The position numbers and the translations under genes are program-made. This document shows, piece after piece, positions 50,801-61,117 of a stretch of 64,000 nucleotides of DNA; position 1 is the stretch's first letter; each line of letters starts with the position of its first letter. The DNA lies in NCBI GenBank assembly GCA_037039925.1, contig JAXRKP010000303.1, forward strand, positions 298,501 through 362,500, given 5' to 3'. Below the pieces are notes generated by a model. That model was not told the origin of the DNA and ran no database searches. It saw only the letters and a list, made by a program, of their open reading frames with translations. The stretch comes from Doris montereyensis. Its lineage: Eukaryota > Mollusca > Gastropoda > Nudibranchia > Dorididae.

Positions 50801-53800
50801 CAAAGCTGTGTATAGAAGGTTCATCATCAATCAGATAACTTGTGTCTATTGATGACTCTGTTATAGAAATGGAACTATCAGTCTCAGTTTTGTTGCATTG
50901 AACTGAATAAAGTACATAACCTTCTGTTACTAAACAGTAAAAATTGTATTAAGACTACAATACATACTTGTTTGTGTATTTAGTTATTTCATAAATGTTG
51001 TTACTGGTATTTTTTTCTCTCCTTAGGTAGGATGTGGCGTAGCAACACAGTATTTCCTGTGCTGAAGACAAATAAGTAAGTTTGTTTCAACAAAAATAAG
51101 AAATAAATAGTAGGCCTATTATTTAAGATCTTCATATCATAAGTAGATGGATCGGCACCTAGTCCCATTGGAGACGGATAAAAAGAAGTAGGTCTTTGTG
51201 GAGATCACAACACTCTGTGCTTAAAGATTCCATGGCTGTTTACAAGGCAGTTCGAGCATAATTAATTAATTAAAAATCCTACCAAAAACCCTGAGATGAC
51301 ATTAGTTGTGGATGTGGGTAAATCGAATCAAATCAAAAGCCATCCTAGATTTTCAAATGCTTTTTTTATAAGGACTTTTCTTCACAAGGCCTTACAATAA
51401 TAATAATAATAATGATAAATCTTTATTGTATATTCAAGGCAATTTTTTGTTTGTCATAGTGCTTGGGAAATCGAAAACATGGGATATACATTATATTTCT
51501 TCTCAGTGAAGAAAAGTGGGACATTTCTTGTCACTTCTTTGGACAGTCTTCTATTTTATTCAGTCCATTCAAAACATTATGCAATCTTGTGCCATGTCAA
51601 TATTGCTTTAGAATGACCATTTATTAATAATCTTTATATGTCTCTTCCGCTTTGGTACAACAATTCAACAATAGGTGTCTTATTTATGTTTTCTCTTCTT
51701 TCTTTTTTCTTCAGTAACCCCAACCTCAAGGTGTATTGCTGTGATTTTTCTAGTACTGCTATAGATATCGTAAAAGTAAGTGATCTTTAAGAATTGTCCG
51801 ATAATAAATGATAGCATGGGTCATATTTTTCTACTTGTTACGCTTTTTCTTGAAAGTTTCTTGTCTGCATGGCTATATAGCTTTGTAGATAAAATCCAGA
51901 AATCATTTGTTACTTCACAGTAACAGATATCTGTGCATATAGGCCTACTTGTATGTAACTTTGATATCTACACCTGTAACTTTGAAGAAGACACAGACTC
52001 AGAAATGTATTGAAATTATCATTAGAGAATGAATACTCAGATGGTGATAATGACTTTGTGAGAAAGAATTCCATGTACCCTGTTTTATGTATCACAACAT
52101 AGATTGCAAAGTGACACTGACATCGTGTTAAAGAATTCCATGTACTCTATAATATTATTATGTATCACAACATGCTAATGATTTGTATTTGAATTTATTT
52201 CATAGTATGAAAACAGTTAGTTATTGCCGTTTGGAAAAAGGGATACGGACGCTGGATGGAGAGATATTTGGTTCCAACCTCTTGATTAAAATTTATGGTT
52301 TGTCATAACCCAAAGGACTGTTATTAGCTTCATGCTTAGATTTTACAAAATCTGTCAAGATAAATTTTGTTTTAATAGATACTTTGCTAAATTTTCATGT
52401 TGATATTTTGCAGAATCATCCTGACTACGACTCAAAGCGCTGTCATGCTTTTGTGTATGACATTACAGATGACACAGCAGACATACCCATCCCACCCCAG
52501 AGTTTAGATGTCATCATCATGATATTTGTTCTATCAGCTGTTAATCCTGACAAGTAGGTGTTTTATTTTAAATCTGCGAAGTCTAACCTCTTGTCCCAGA
52601 GGGGGACTCGGTAGTCCAGAGGCAAGGTGTCGGCCTCTCAACCAAAAGGTTGTGAATTCAAACCCCAACAGGCTGAAAAGCTTTCTCATTTTTTTGGAGT
52701 AAAACCTACCCCTATGGTCCAGGTAGGTGAATCAATATCAACTCCCATTGGAGATGGACGATAAAAAGGAGGTCCTGTGTGCAGATCACCACACTGTGCA
52801 CATTAAAGATACCTACGCTGTTTACAAGGCAGTCCAAGCAAAATTTGAAATTCTACCACAATCCCCCGAGCGAGATCACCTTAGTTGTGGATGTGGGTAA
52901 AATAAAACGAAATCAAACCCGTCACAGAATCTTTAATTTTTTATTCCATTTTTATGGTTTGTTATTGCTTTGTTAATAAGGACAAGCAATTTTGATTTGG
53001 GTTTGTAGACATTAATCTTATTACAACATTTCTGTTCTCTAACTTATTTTAAGACTTTTTTTCTTCTTCAGAATGCAAAGTGCTATAAGTAGACTGGCAA
53101 GTTATTTAAAACCAGGAGGAATTTTGTTATTCAGAGATTATGGAAGATATGACCTGGCCCAGCTGAGATTCAAAGAAGGTAAGCGTGAAATTGAACTCAC
53201 TTTGTCACAAAGTTGTTATGTTTGTTTGGTTGATGTTGTCAGTAGGTCCTGCTTCTTTCCCTTCATTCTTTATGTATGTCTCTCATCTAGCTATTCCCTC
53301 TAAATTCATTTTAAGATAGATACATACGATGAAGGGAGCAATTTTCAGTCAATAAATTTTTAGCTGAGGTACAGTGTGATATGTTGGTGATAAGAAACTG
53401 CTCTGGGCTGACTATTTTCCTCCTACTTTCTCTTTAATATTAATCCCCCCCCCCCCCCCAAGTACTTTTTATGTTCCTGTTTTAGTCTATAGAAAAAAAT
53501 CAATTAAAAAATTTCCCTTTCATTGCTCTAAGCAGCTAATTTAACCTTGAATTAGGAAAAATGTGTGTTTTTGTTGGATAACTTCATATATATTTATATT
53601 ATATTTATTGTAGAGTTAATGTTGAAATTGATTCCTTCTGATCATCAGGCCGATGCTTGTCTCAAAACTTTTATGTTCGAGGTGATGGAACACGTGTTTA
53701 TTTCTTTACTCAAGGTATTTATTAAAATGTTGTAGGCTTACATTAAGATATTCACACATATATATACATATTATTATTAACAAATAAATACAGCATGATA

Positions 53801-54444
53801 CAGACATATACATATTGAAACTGAAAAAGCTCTTGCTAATCAAAGTATTTAAAATATTCTTAACTCCTAAATATTTTGTGACATTATGTATAGAATTTGA
53901 CATAATTCACATTTAAAAGTTATAACCATTGATGGAATTTGAAAATATATCTATTTATCTTTGCACAATTTCAGAACAAAAAGTAAATGTTGCAAGAGAA
54001 GTGATAAGAAAAAAATTATAACTATGCAAGGGAAAGTTTGTGTGTTGCGAGTATTATGCAAACACTAAACAAGCACTGAACCTATCACGACAATGTCACT
54101 AAGATCCATATTGTAGGCTCCCGCATCCTGAATTAAATTTAAATATTTTAAGGAAAAAAAAGTTTTAAAAATACTTGGAGAAATTTAAATGGTGCCCAAG
54201 GAACAAGGCATAAAATTCAAAACCTGAAATACAAAATGAATTTGTTTCAATCTCTTTTCACATTGATTTTATTATTTCAGAAGAGCTTAGGAACTTGTTC
54301 ACAGAAGCAGGCCTGGAGGAAAAGGAAAATTTGGTTGATAGACGTCTTCAGGTCAACAGAGGGCGCCAGTTGAAAATGTATCGTGTCTGGATCCAATGCA
54401 AATATGTCAAACCTTTACCAATTAGAAATAAAGATTCTACGTGA
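44681..54444 (+). CDS. METTL2: METTL2-type tRNA N3-methylcytidine methyltransferase (gene span, complete)
   Basis: METTL2 enzymes transfer a methyl group from S-adenosylmethionine to cytidine 32 of certain tRNAs (Thr, Arg) in the cytosol. Nine coding exons give about 400 aa, close to the family's usual 370-400. Seen: an N-terminal [20 protein letters not shown] segment; [20 protein letters not shown]; a lineage-variable acidic/Ser-rich insert; SAM motif I (LEVGCGV, then VFPVLKTNN); [59 protein letters not shown]; and C-terminal [20 protein letters not shown]. All junctions are GT-AG and in phase. One base is missing in exon 4. An acceptor-like AG seven bases before the start (44,673-44,674) hints at a spliced 5' UTR. 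A possible AATAAA polyadenylation signal lies at 55,038. METTL8 is the main alternative. Confidence 0.93.
45530..45621 (+). CDS. METTL2: METTL2 exon 2
   Basis: A 92-base exon after acceptor tttcacag, encoding [20 protein letters not shown]. Donor GTATTT; phase 1 at its end. The following 4.4-kb intron was enlarged by a non-LTR retrotransposon. Confidence 0.88.
46024..46240 (+). mobile_element. tRNA-derived SINE, family 3
   Basis: AGCATAGTTAGCTCGGTTGT and TAGCACGC (A-box-like), then GTCACGGGTTCAATCCTC (B-box), followed by a T-rich body. In METTL2 intron 2. Confidence 0.55.
46907..49975 (-). mobile_element. RTE-like non-LTR retrotransposon in METTL2 intron 2, broken
   Basis: Minus strand, 5' to 3': [60 protein letters not shown]; then FADN with an in-frame stop where FADD should be, then [20 protein letters not shown]; then [30 protein letters not shown] and [14 protein letters not shown]; ending in the GGAAGGTAGAATGGGAACTG tail and AAAG repeats. 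The frame is interrupted by stops, and roughly 47,640-49,085 holds unrelated DNA. The N-terminal endonuclease is absent (5' truncation). Confidence 0.75.
47640..49085. other. Unidentified DNA interrupting the RTE-like element
   Basis: Between the RTAK/NAKKTK region and the [10 protein letters not shown] region of the retrotransposon lies about 1.4 kb without any recognisable frame. It includes two short CA runs (47,996-48,006 and 48,056-48,069) and an otherwise AT-rich stretch. It could be a nested non-autonomous element. I did not find terminal repeats or a target duplication. Confidence 0.4.
50050..50447 (+). CDS. METTL2: METTL2 exon 3
   Basis: A 398-base exon. It begins [20 protein letters not shown], continues [18 protein letters not shown], then a long variable acidic insert, and ends SFHMLE in phase 0. 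The insert is longer than in human METTL2 but does not touch the fold. Confidence 0.9.
51027..51075 (+). CDS. METTL2: METTL2 exon 4 (SAM-binding motif I), frame broken
   Basis: Acceptor ctccttag, donor GTAAGT. The sequence reads VGCGV and then, one frame over, [11 protein letters not shown], so one G is missing at about 51,042. Exon length plus one base fits both phases. This is the glycine-rich SAM-binding loop. Confidence 0.85.
51145..51340 (+). mobile_element. SINE family 1, 5'-truncated, in METTL2 intron
   Basis: Plus-strand body without the tRNA head: CACCTAGTCCCATTGGAGAC, GCTGTTTACAAGGCAGTTCG, GACATTAGTTGTGGATGTGG and tail CGAATCAAATCAAAAG. Confidence 0.7.
51715..51775 (+). CDS. METTL2: METTL2 exon 5
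   Basis: A 61-base exon encoding [20 protein letters not shown], the second SAM-contacting strand with its acidic residue. Acceptor tcttcag; donor GTAAGT. Confidence 0.9.
52414..52553 (+). CDS. METTL2: METTL2 exon 6
   Basis: A 140-base exon encoding [40 protein letters not shown] and NPDK, the central strands of the Rossmann-like fold. Acceptor tttgcag; donor GTAGGT. A full-length SINE follows 50 bases downstream. Confidence 0.9.
52603..52925 (+). mobile_element. SINE family 1, full length, in METTL2 intron
   Basis: Head GGGACTCGGTAGTCCAGAGG with GTGAATTCAAACCCC as B-box, body with CCTACCCCTATGGTCCAGGT, TCCCATTGGAGATGGACG, GTTTACAAGGCAGTCCAAGC and TTAGTTGTGGATGTGGGTAA, then an AAAACGAAATCAAA tail. 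It lies 50 bases after the donor of METTL2 exon 6. Confidence 0.8.
53072..53178 (+). CDS. METTL2: METTL2 exon 7
   Basis: A 107-base exon encoding [20 protein letters not shown] and [16 protein letters not shown]. Acceptor cttcttcag; donor GTAAGC. The longer open frame past the donor is intron. Confidence 0.92.
53649..53714 (+). CDS. METTL2: METTL2 exon 8
   Basis: A 66-base exon encoding [20 protein letters not shown] and Q, among the most conserved parts of the family. Acceptor atcatcag; donor GTATTT. Confidence 0.9.
54281..54444 (+). CDS. METTL2: METTL2 exon 9 with stop
   Basis: Encodes [40 protein letters not shown] and [14 protein letters not shown], then TGA. Acceptor tatttcag. This is the normal METTL2 C-terminus. 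Confidence 0.92.
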
Positions 54445-55216
54445 TTAGACACTACTTTTTTCTACCTTGTTCTGTCACAAAAACGATGTAAAAATTAACA
54501 GTTTTTCATCCCTTACTTAATGATTTCCTTCTAACTGCATACTTACAATGAGGCATTGCCATCAGTGGGGTTTGACTGTTACTCACATTAAATGCTTTTG
54601 AATGCACTTATTATTCTCTGCCCATGGGGTTTAAGCATTCTGCAGGTATGCAGTGTTGAAATAATAGGTAGGGAAGAAAGCACCTGACAACTAGCACATT
54701 GTTTTGCCACCTCTATTCCTCTTTCCATTCAATTTCCTAACGGACCAGAACTCCTTGCTGCCATGATAAGTTTTCTGGTTCTATATGTGGTCACAGGAAA
54801 CATTTTTGACTTTGGAAATCGCATGATTCGTTGGTCTCTCAAGTGTCAAGAAGTGGTGGCTTGTAATCTAAGTCAGTGTCACGTATTGGTTTCCAGGAAC
54901 ACAGCCAGTCAGTCCTATGGTTACGTACTGCTTGTGTCCTCGGAGATGTTTGCGATTGACTTGTTTGGCAGGTTTTGTTTTAATAGGGTAGTGATATCAG
55001 GTTTATGAAAAAAAATATACCAGGAACGAAAGAAGCCAATAAAAAAAGTATGACAATTTGTGAGCTAATCAACAAATTCAAAGTATGCAGATCATGAGCT
55101 CCTATAAATGACTGGACATAGAAGGTTTCTTTAAAAACTTTTCATTTTTAACAAGCTTTGTGAGTTTCTGGCTGACAATGCCTTTATAGTATCACATTAG
55201 AGAAATAACCTAATCA

Positions 55217-55259
55217 CTGGAAGGTAGAATGGGAACTGATAAAGAAAGAAAAGAAAGAA
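55217..55259 (+). mobile_element. Tail-only copy of the RTE-like family
   Basis: GGAAGGTAGAATGGGAACTG, then ATAAAGAAAGAAAAGAAAG. The bases upstream do not match the coding end of the family, so this is another extreme 5' truncation, 3' of METTL2. No clear target duplication. Confidence 0.7.
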
Positions 55260-56597
55260 TTAAAAAAATACACAATGTACAAAGGTACACATTTAATCCT
55301 GTCTGAGAATTTAAGTGAAGGTACTCATTGTTCACTGGTCATAAAAGATTTAATTGTGATGTAAGAAGCTTGTACGGATAATTTTCTTTGTAACAGAACC
55401 TGTTCATAAAATTGACTGGAAGATCATATCTTTTTCTGTCTAGTACAATAAGATATCATCGTTTAAATAGATTATAACTTGCAATCCACCGTCAGGGTTC
55501 ATTCTTTATCAAAACATGCATATTTAGATCGGAGTAAGTAAATCTGGGTAGTGTTGTCTTCTCAAGGCATAACGTTGATAATGGAGGTGTGTTGTTATGA
55601 GTCTGACGTGTGCAAGAGTGATAATCGTACTCTGACATATTCATTGTAAAGTGCTTTAGTCTGAATGTGAGAGATTTGTATGTGTTGTTGGTGGACTGAA
55701 ATTTCCAGTTGTGTTGTAGTGACCTGAGGCATACATGTCATTTAATGGTGTATGAAGAAGGCATAAAATAATAATGTCAATGTTAAGATAATTTTTAGTG
55801 GAAAATTTTATGAAACAGAATACCATTTTACCAATGTAATAAAAATTAATCAAACCTGTGCTTTTTTAGATTGCAGATTATGTTGTTGACAAAAGTATCA
55901 CGGATGGCTTATTGCTGGAATGCACTATTTCAATGTGTGATTATGTATCTGTGTGTAATGTTGTGGAGGCACTGTGTTCTTTTGTGTATGTGTATGTGTC
56001 TGTGAAAGTTTAGAATTAGGTAATATAATTTCATTCCAGCTATCTCACATACTTTAAGGGCTTTTTTATCACTGCTATTTTTTATATTAAATCTAAAAAA
56101 AAACCCCATTGATCCAGAAATCTTTTTAATGAATACTAAGAATCGCCCATTTTGTTATTTTTATGAAAGAATATGGGCATTAGGCAAAATTGAACGAAAT
56201 GGCTAGTTTAGGTGCCAAAATCTCAAAAACGTTGTGTTTCGTAAAGTTCAAAATGAACTTTTATTCGCCCATAAAAACAGGCTGATCCGATAATTGAATT
56301 TCACCCACTTGAACTCGACTCAAAATGGGAAAGTCGAGTTCATGGACATACAAAGGCACATGTATAATTTCAAACAGAGATGAAAACACTGTCTCACTGT
56401 AATGATGATGATAATGAGAGAGTCGCTGTATTGCTTAACTTTCTCTAAGCTAAGGCATGGAAAATGGAAATCATTCATCTTGTAGGGTAAAATGTGTAAT
56501 GGAGGGAAATTGTGTAAATGAAATTAGAAATAAGTACGCTAGCTTAGAGTTTATCAAAATGATATGGCTGACATTGATACTGATAATGTAATGCTGC

Positions 56598-56601
<4 letters not shown>

Positions 56602-56640
<39 letters not shown>

Positions 56641-56641
56641 G
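56602..56641. repeat. (AAT)n microsatellite
   Basis: About 13 AAT units between METTL2 and the dipeptidase. Confidence 0.9.
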
Positions 56642-57281
56642 TACATGCACTGAGTACCCCAAGTAAAATTTTCAAAGCTGTACAACTTAAATTTTGAAAT
56701 GACTAATTGGATAGATCTTCACAAATTGGGACAATTTTATTTAGTTTTGGCCACATGAGCATGATACAAAAGTTATAAAAGTAAATCAGCATTTAATTTA
56801 ATTACATATATTTATATTTTGATAATCAAATTGTTTGAATTGAAAATAATAGGATACATTATTTATATTCAGATATATTTCTTTTGAGTGTACAGGCAAG
56901 CTGAAAATCAAGATAATGTGCAATAATTAGAAATAAAGTTTTTACACCATACAACTTGGGTTTTGAAGTATCTATTTGTATTGTGAGAAAAACTAATAAA
57001 TAATATAAAGTGAAAAACTGGAGAACCATGTAGTAACTCACATCAAAGAATACACTCTTGCATTATAGTACATGTACATGTACCCGGTAATAGATTTCAT
57101 TTTGAGCTGTTACTGTTGTTACTACATGTACATATGTATAGCATTCTATCCAATGAGATGGGTTTTGTAGTGTTTTTCAGTTGTTAGTGTTAGTCTTACT
57201 ACTATAGATACTGTTTGAACAAAGTGACCTGGCAATGATGTTCATTGCACAGGACGACTAATTTCACTAATATGTATAGTA

Positions 57282-57410
57282 CTAATAGTACAGTAATACA
57301 TGTATGTAGTTAAGATTTTCATTAAAAGTCTGTTCTACATTGACGGTTTTCCAGGTGGACTGGTCGATGAGTTGTTCAAATGGTGGTAAGTCAATCATAG
57401 AGTCTCTCAC
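57282..57410 (-). CDS. Probable last dipeptidase exon
   Basis: After acceptor ttcccag the frame reads [20 protein letters not shown] and then runs 22 further codons to a stop at 57,282. The first part fits the family. The last part is not recognised, and a weak donor (GTAGAA at about 57,339) could instead lead to another short exon. No GPI-signal-like hydrophobic tail is convincing. Confidence 0.6.
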   Translation of the reverse strand: MRDSMIDLPPFEQLIDQSTWKTVNVEQTFNENLNYIHVLLYY

Positions 57411-60400
57411 CTGGGAACAAGGGTAAGAAGACGATTGAGCAATATCAGTCAGAAGTTAAATAGCAAACGTTAGGAAAATAATTAACGTCTTAAACTTAGA
57501 GAAAACATCAGTTATTGAGAAAGTAACAAAATGTGAAGAAAAAAGCACGTAATGAGATAGTGACAAACGTTGCGAAAAGAGTTTTAAGAAAAGAGAAAAC
57601 ACCTTTATTAGAACATGGCAGAACATGAAGAAATAAGCAAGCAGAAAGAATGAACTACAGGAATTTACGTTAAGTTTAAGAAAAAAAGAAAAGATGAATA
57701 AAGAAGCAAATACATGTGAACTCTGTGGACATGAAATATGAAGTGAAGACAGTAGCAAACAACAAAGTATACAAAAGTAACACTAACAGTCAGGAAGAAT
57801 AGTGCTTTAGTAGTAAACATTAAGTTAAGAAAAGAAAGAAGAAAGACTGAATAGAGTGACAATAGCAGACATGAATATAGTGTAATGATATGGCAGTAGT
57901 ACAAATGTCCCAGTAGCAGGCATGAATTTAAATAATAACATTAGTAGCAGACATGAATAAAAATAATAACAGACATGAATAAAATAGTAGCAAATATGAA
58001 TGTAATAATACATGTTGTAGCAGACATGAATATGATGATAGTAGCAGACATGAATATGATAGTAGCAGGCGGAAGAATCTTGAAAGATAAGCGAAGTCGT
58101 TAATTATATGTTTCGGTTAAATGATGTTAAATAAAAGAGGTCTTTCTAAACGTAGACATTATTATTACAATCTTAAAGAATAATACCTATATCAATTATC
58201 ATTATCAACGAGTTAGGCGTCAATCTTCTTAACTTTTCTATGGGAGTCAGTGGTCCAGAGGCAATGTATCGAACTCACAACCAAAGGTCATGGGTTCATG
58301 TACGACAAGTTAAAAAAAAAATTCCGGGTCCGCGTAGGAGGATCGACACCAGCTAGCCCCATCGGAAACGGAAGATAAAAAAATAAAAAAAGGAGGTCAT
58401 GTGTGTAGATCACAACACTATGCAGGTTTAGGATGCCATTGGTTGTTAATTACAGAGCAGTCTAAGTAAAATCAAACATAAATCCTGCCAAAAAATCCGA
58501 GATCACATTAGTTCCAAACGTGGGTAAAAAAATCAAAATCAAAATCAAAATCAAAATCTTACCCTCTCTACCTCCTGAAACACTCTGATGAGGTTTCTCC
58601 CGGCCAATTTTTCTAATTCGTCTGCACTCCATTTGCGGCGTAGCAATTCAGCAAACAGGTTTGGATATTTAGACACGTCTTCAAGACCGGTGGGAAACCT
58701 TACAGTTACAGGAATACACAGGATGTAGGCTAATAATATGTATAATTGAAATACGAATGATTGAAAGGAAGATTTAAACTCATTTATTTCTCCTCGTCAT
58801 TGAAATCACATCATACACAGTACACCAAGGACACAATCAAACCGATCATTTTCGTCAAAAGGTTGTGACATATTTTACTTTGTTTCATTTTGTTTTTGTT
58901 TTTGTTCAACCAGGTTTTTTCGCTTCGTTGTAGTTTTTGTTTCAATGGATTAGTAGTAGTTTATAGAACTTATCCTGTGTTTGATATATTTCTTGATGAA
59001 CGTGTACTAAAATGTTTATTTTTATCGTTGGTTTGTATCTATGGATTCTCATTCACATATAAGAATATTAATTAATTGAAATTACCGGTACATGCATTAC
59101 ATTTTTTTTGTTCAAGGCAAGTAAAGCACACGTACTTATTAAAGTCATAGTTTCACAACGTCGTTCACCATGGCAGTAAATTTAAATATCAAAATTGGAA
59201 AATGAACAATGTTTCACTAACCGTTGTCACTCACTCCTTTTCTCGGGCACAAATAGCATGGTTTCATTGGTGATTAAACAAGCATACCGCTCTTTAAAAA
59301 ATAATTAATGTGTAAAATGATATTATCTGAAGCTCTTCACATGCATGTTAGAGGCATTAACATTGATTAGAACAAGTCAATCCAGGTCCAATTACACGTT
59401 CAGGCCTTTCAGACTCGCAACTGCTCTCATAATGGAAAAGCAAAACTACCAAAGCTATATTGCAGAATATCTGATACATTATACTTACAACTCTACACCG
59501 TCGTAGTCAGCCCCAATTCCCAGATAATCGACTCCAATCAAATTTTTCACGTGATCCATGTGATCTGTAGAAGCAAAGGAAGATGCATTTAAAAAAAGTC
59601 AACCAATCTTTACTTTTATTAATATTGTTATCTATAATTAATTCAGTTTCAGTTTCACCGAATAGTTTCAACACGCTATACGCACACACTATACTTTACT
59701 ACCTAGAAAAATGAACCTGGCTTATATACGTTATATACATGTAGATGTAAAAAATCCTGCAATTTTGCATGGGCGTATTATTTTTCCACTAAAACCTACA
59801 ACTTGGAGGGAAAATGATTTAAAAAACAACTTAGAAGCATGCACAGACCAAACAAATCCTGATAAATATAAGAGGTCGCCGTAATGAGATATTGTGGCTT
59901 TCTGATTCAGGAGTTAGATATAATCTATGTTAAAAGTAAACGATAGATCTAACACAGGAAGGCCCGTATAAAGTTATCGCTTCCTAAATTGAACATCAGG
60001 TGGACACGTGTAATCGCAGGATGATTAAGACGAAATATGACAATAAGTGACAACTCCACTAATACAGACAGAACAAACACGTGCCGTTTCGGGTAAGGAT
60101 GATTAAATGAGCCGATGTTGTGTGCGACCGATCGGTTCCGTTTCATCGGTGCGTTTGAATAGATTCCTAGTCTAGGGCTTTAGTTTAAAACTTTTGCATC
60201 AGTATTTCACACATTGGAATACGTAATGACGAATCAAGTAATGACCATTCCTCAGTGAACGACATGCCGATAACTATTAATACCACCATGAACCATGAAC
60301 GTCACTGTGACTTGATTTGATTTGATCTATCCACATCTACAACAAAGGTGATCTCGGGATTTTTGGTGTGATCTTTTACATTTTGCCCGGACTGCCATGG

Positions 60401-61018
60401 GAACAGCCAGAGTTCTGTGGTCAACATACGGACCTCTTTTTTATCGTCGTCTCCGATGGGACTAGATGTCGATCCGCCTACCTGGACCAGAGGGGTAGAA
60501 TGTTAATCTAAAAAAACACTGGAGAACATTTTTTAGCTGTGAAAAGCTTATTTTGAAACGCATATGTCAACGAGTGCAAGTCTGCATACGTTTTTGACAT
60601 CCTGTCTGCGACACATACCGTGCTCATGAAGGAGATTTGGGGTGGGGTACTGTGCATGTATCTTTTACAAAGTTAATAACAACTTACAGTATTATTTTTA
60701 TTATTATTAATAGACATATCCGTACACACAGCGTGTGTAAAGGCTAAAACATGATGATGATATTGATATCACATTAGCAGCATGTGTAAAGGCTAAAACA
60801 TGATGATGATATTGATATCACATTAGCAGCGTGTGGTCATGCAGAATAGAAGATTTGAGACAGTGGAGGGATGGGGATTGTTAGGCGGTTACATGGGTGC
60901 GTCGACACTGACTTGTTCTATAATTCAAATAAAATATTATTTCACTTTGGGATTGTATTTTATATTACTATTTCATGTGGTGAGAAGATAACTAGAATTC
61001 TTTCTTTTTATTCGGTGA

Positions 61019-61117
<99 letters not shown>

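Larger units (their letters stand above)
54445..57281. other. Convergent 3' interval of METTL2 and dipeptidase
   Basis: AT-rich sequence with one retrotransposon tail (55,217), an AAT run (56,602) and a possible AATAAA at 55,038 for METTL2. No further gene recognised. Confidence 0.6.
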
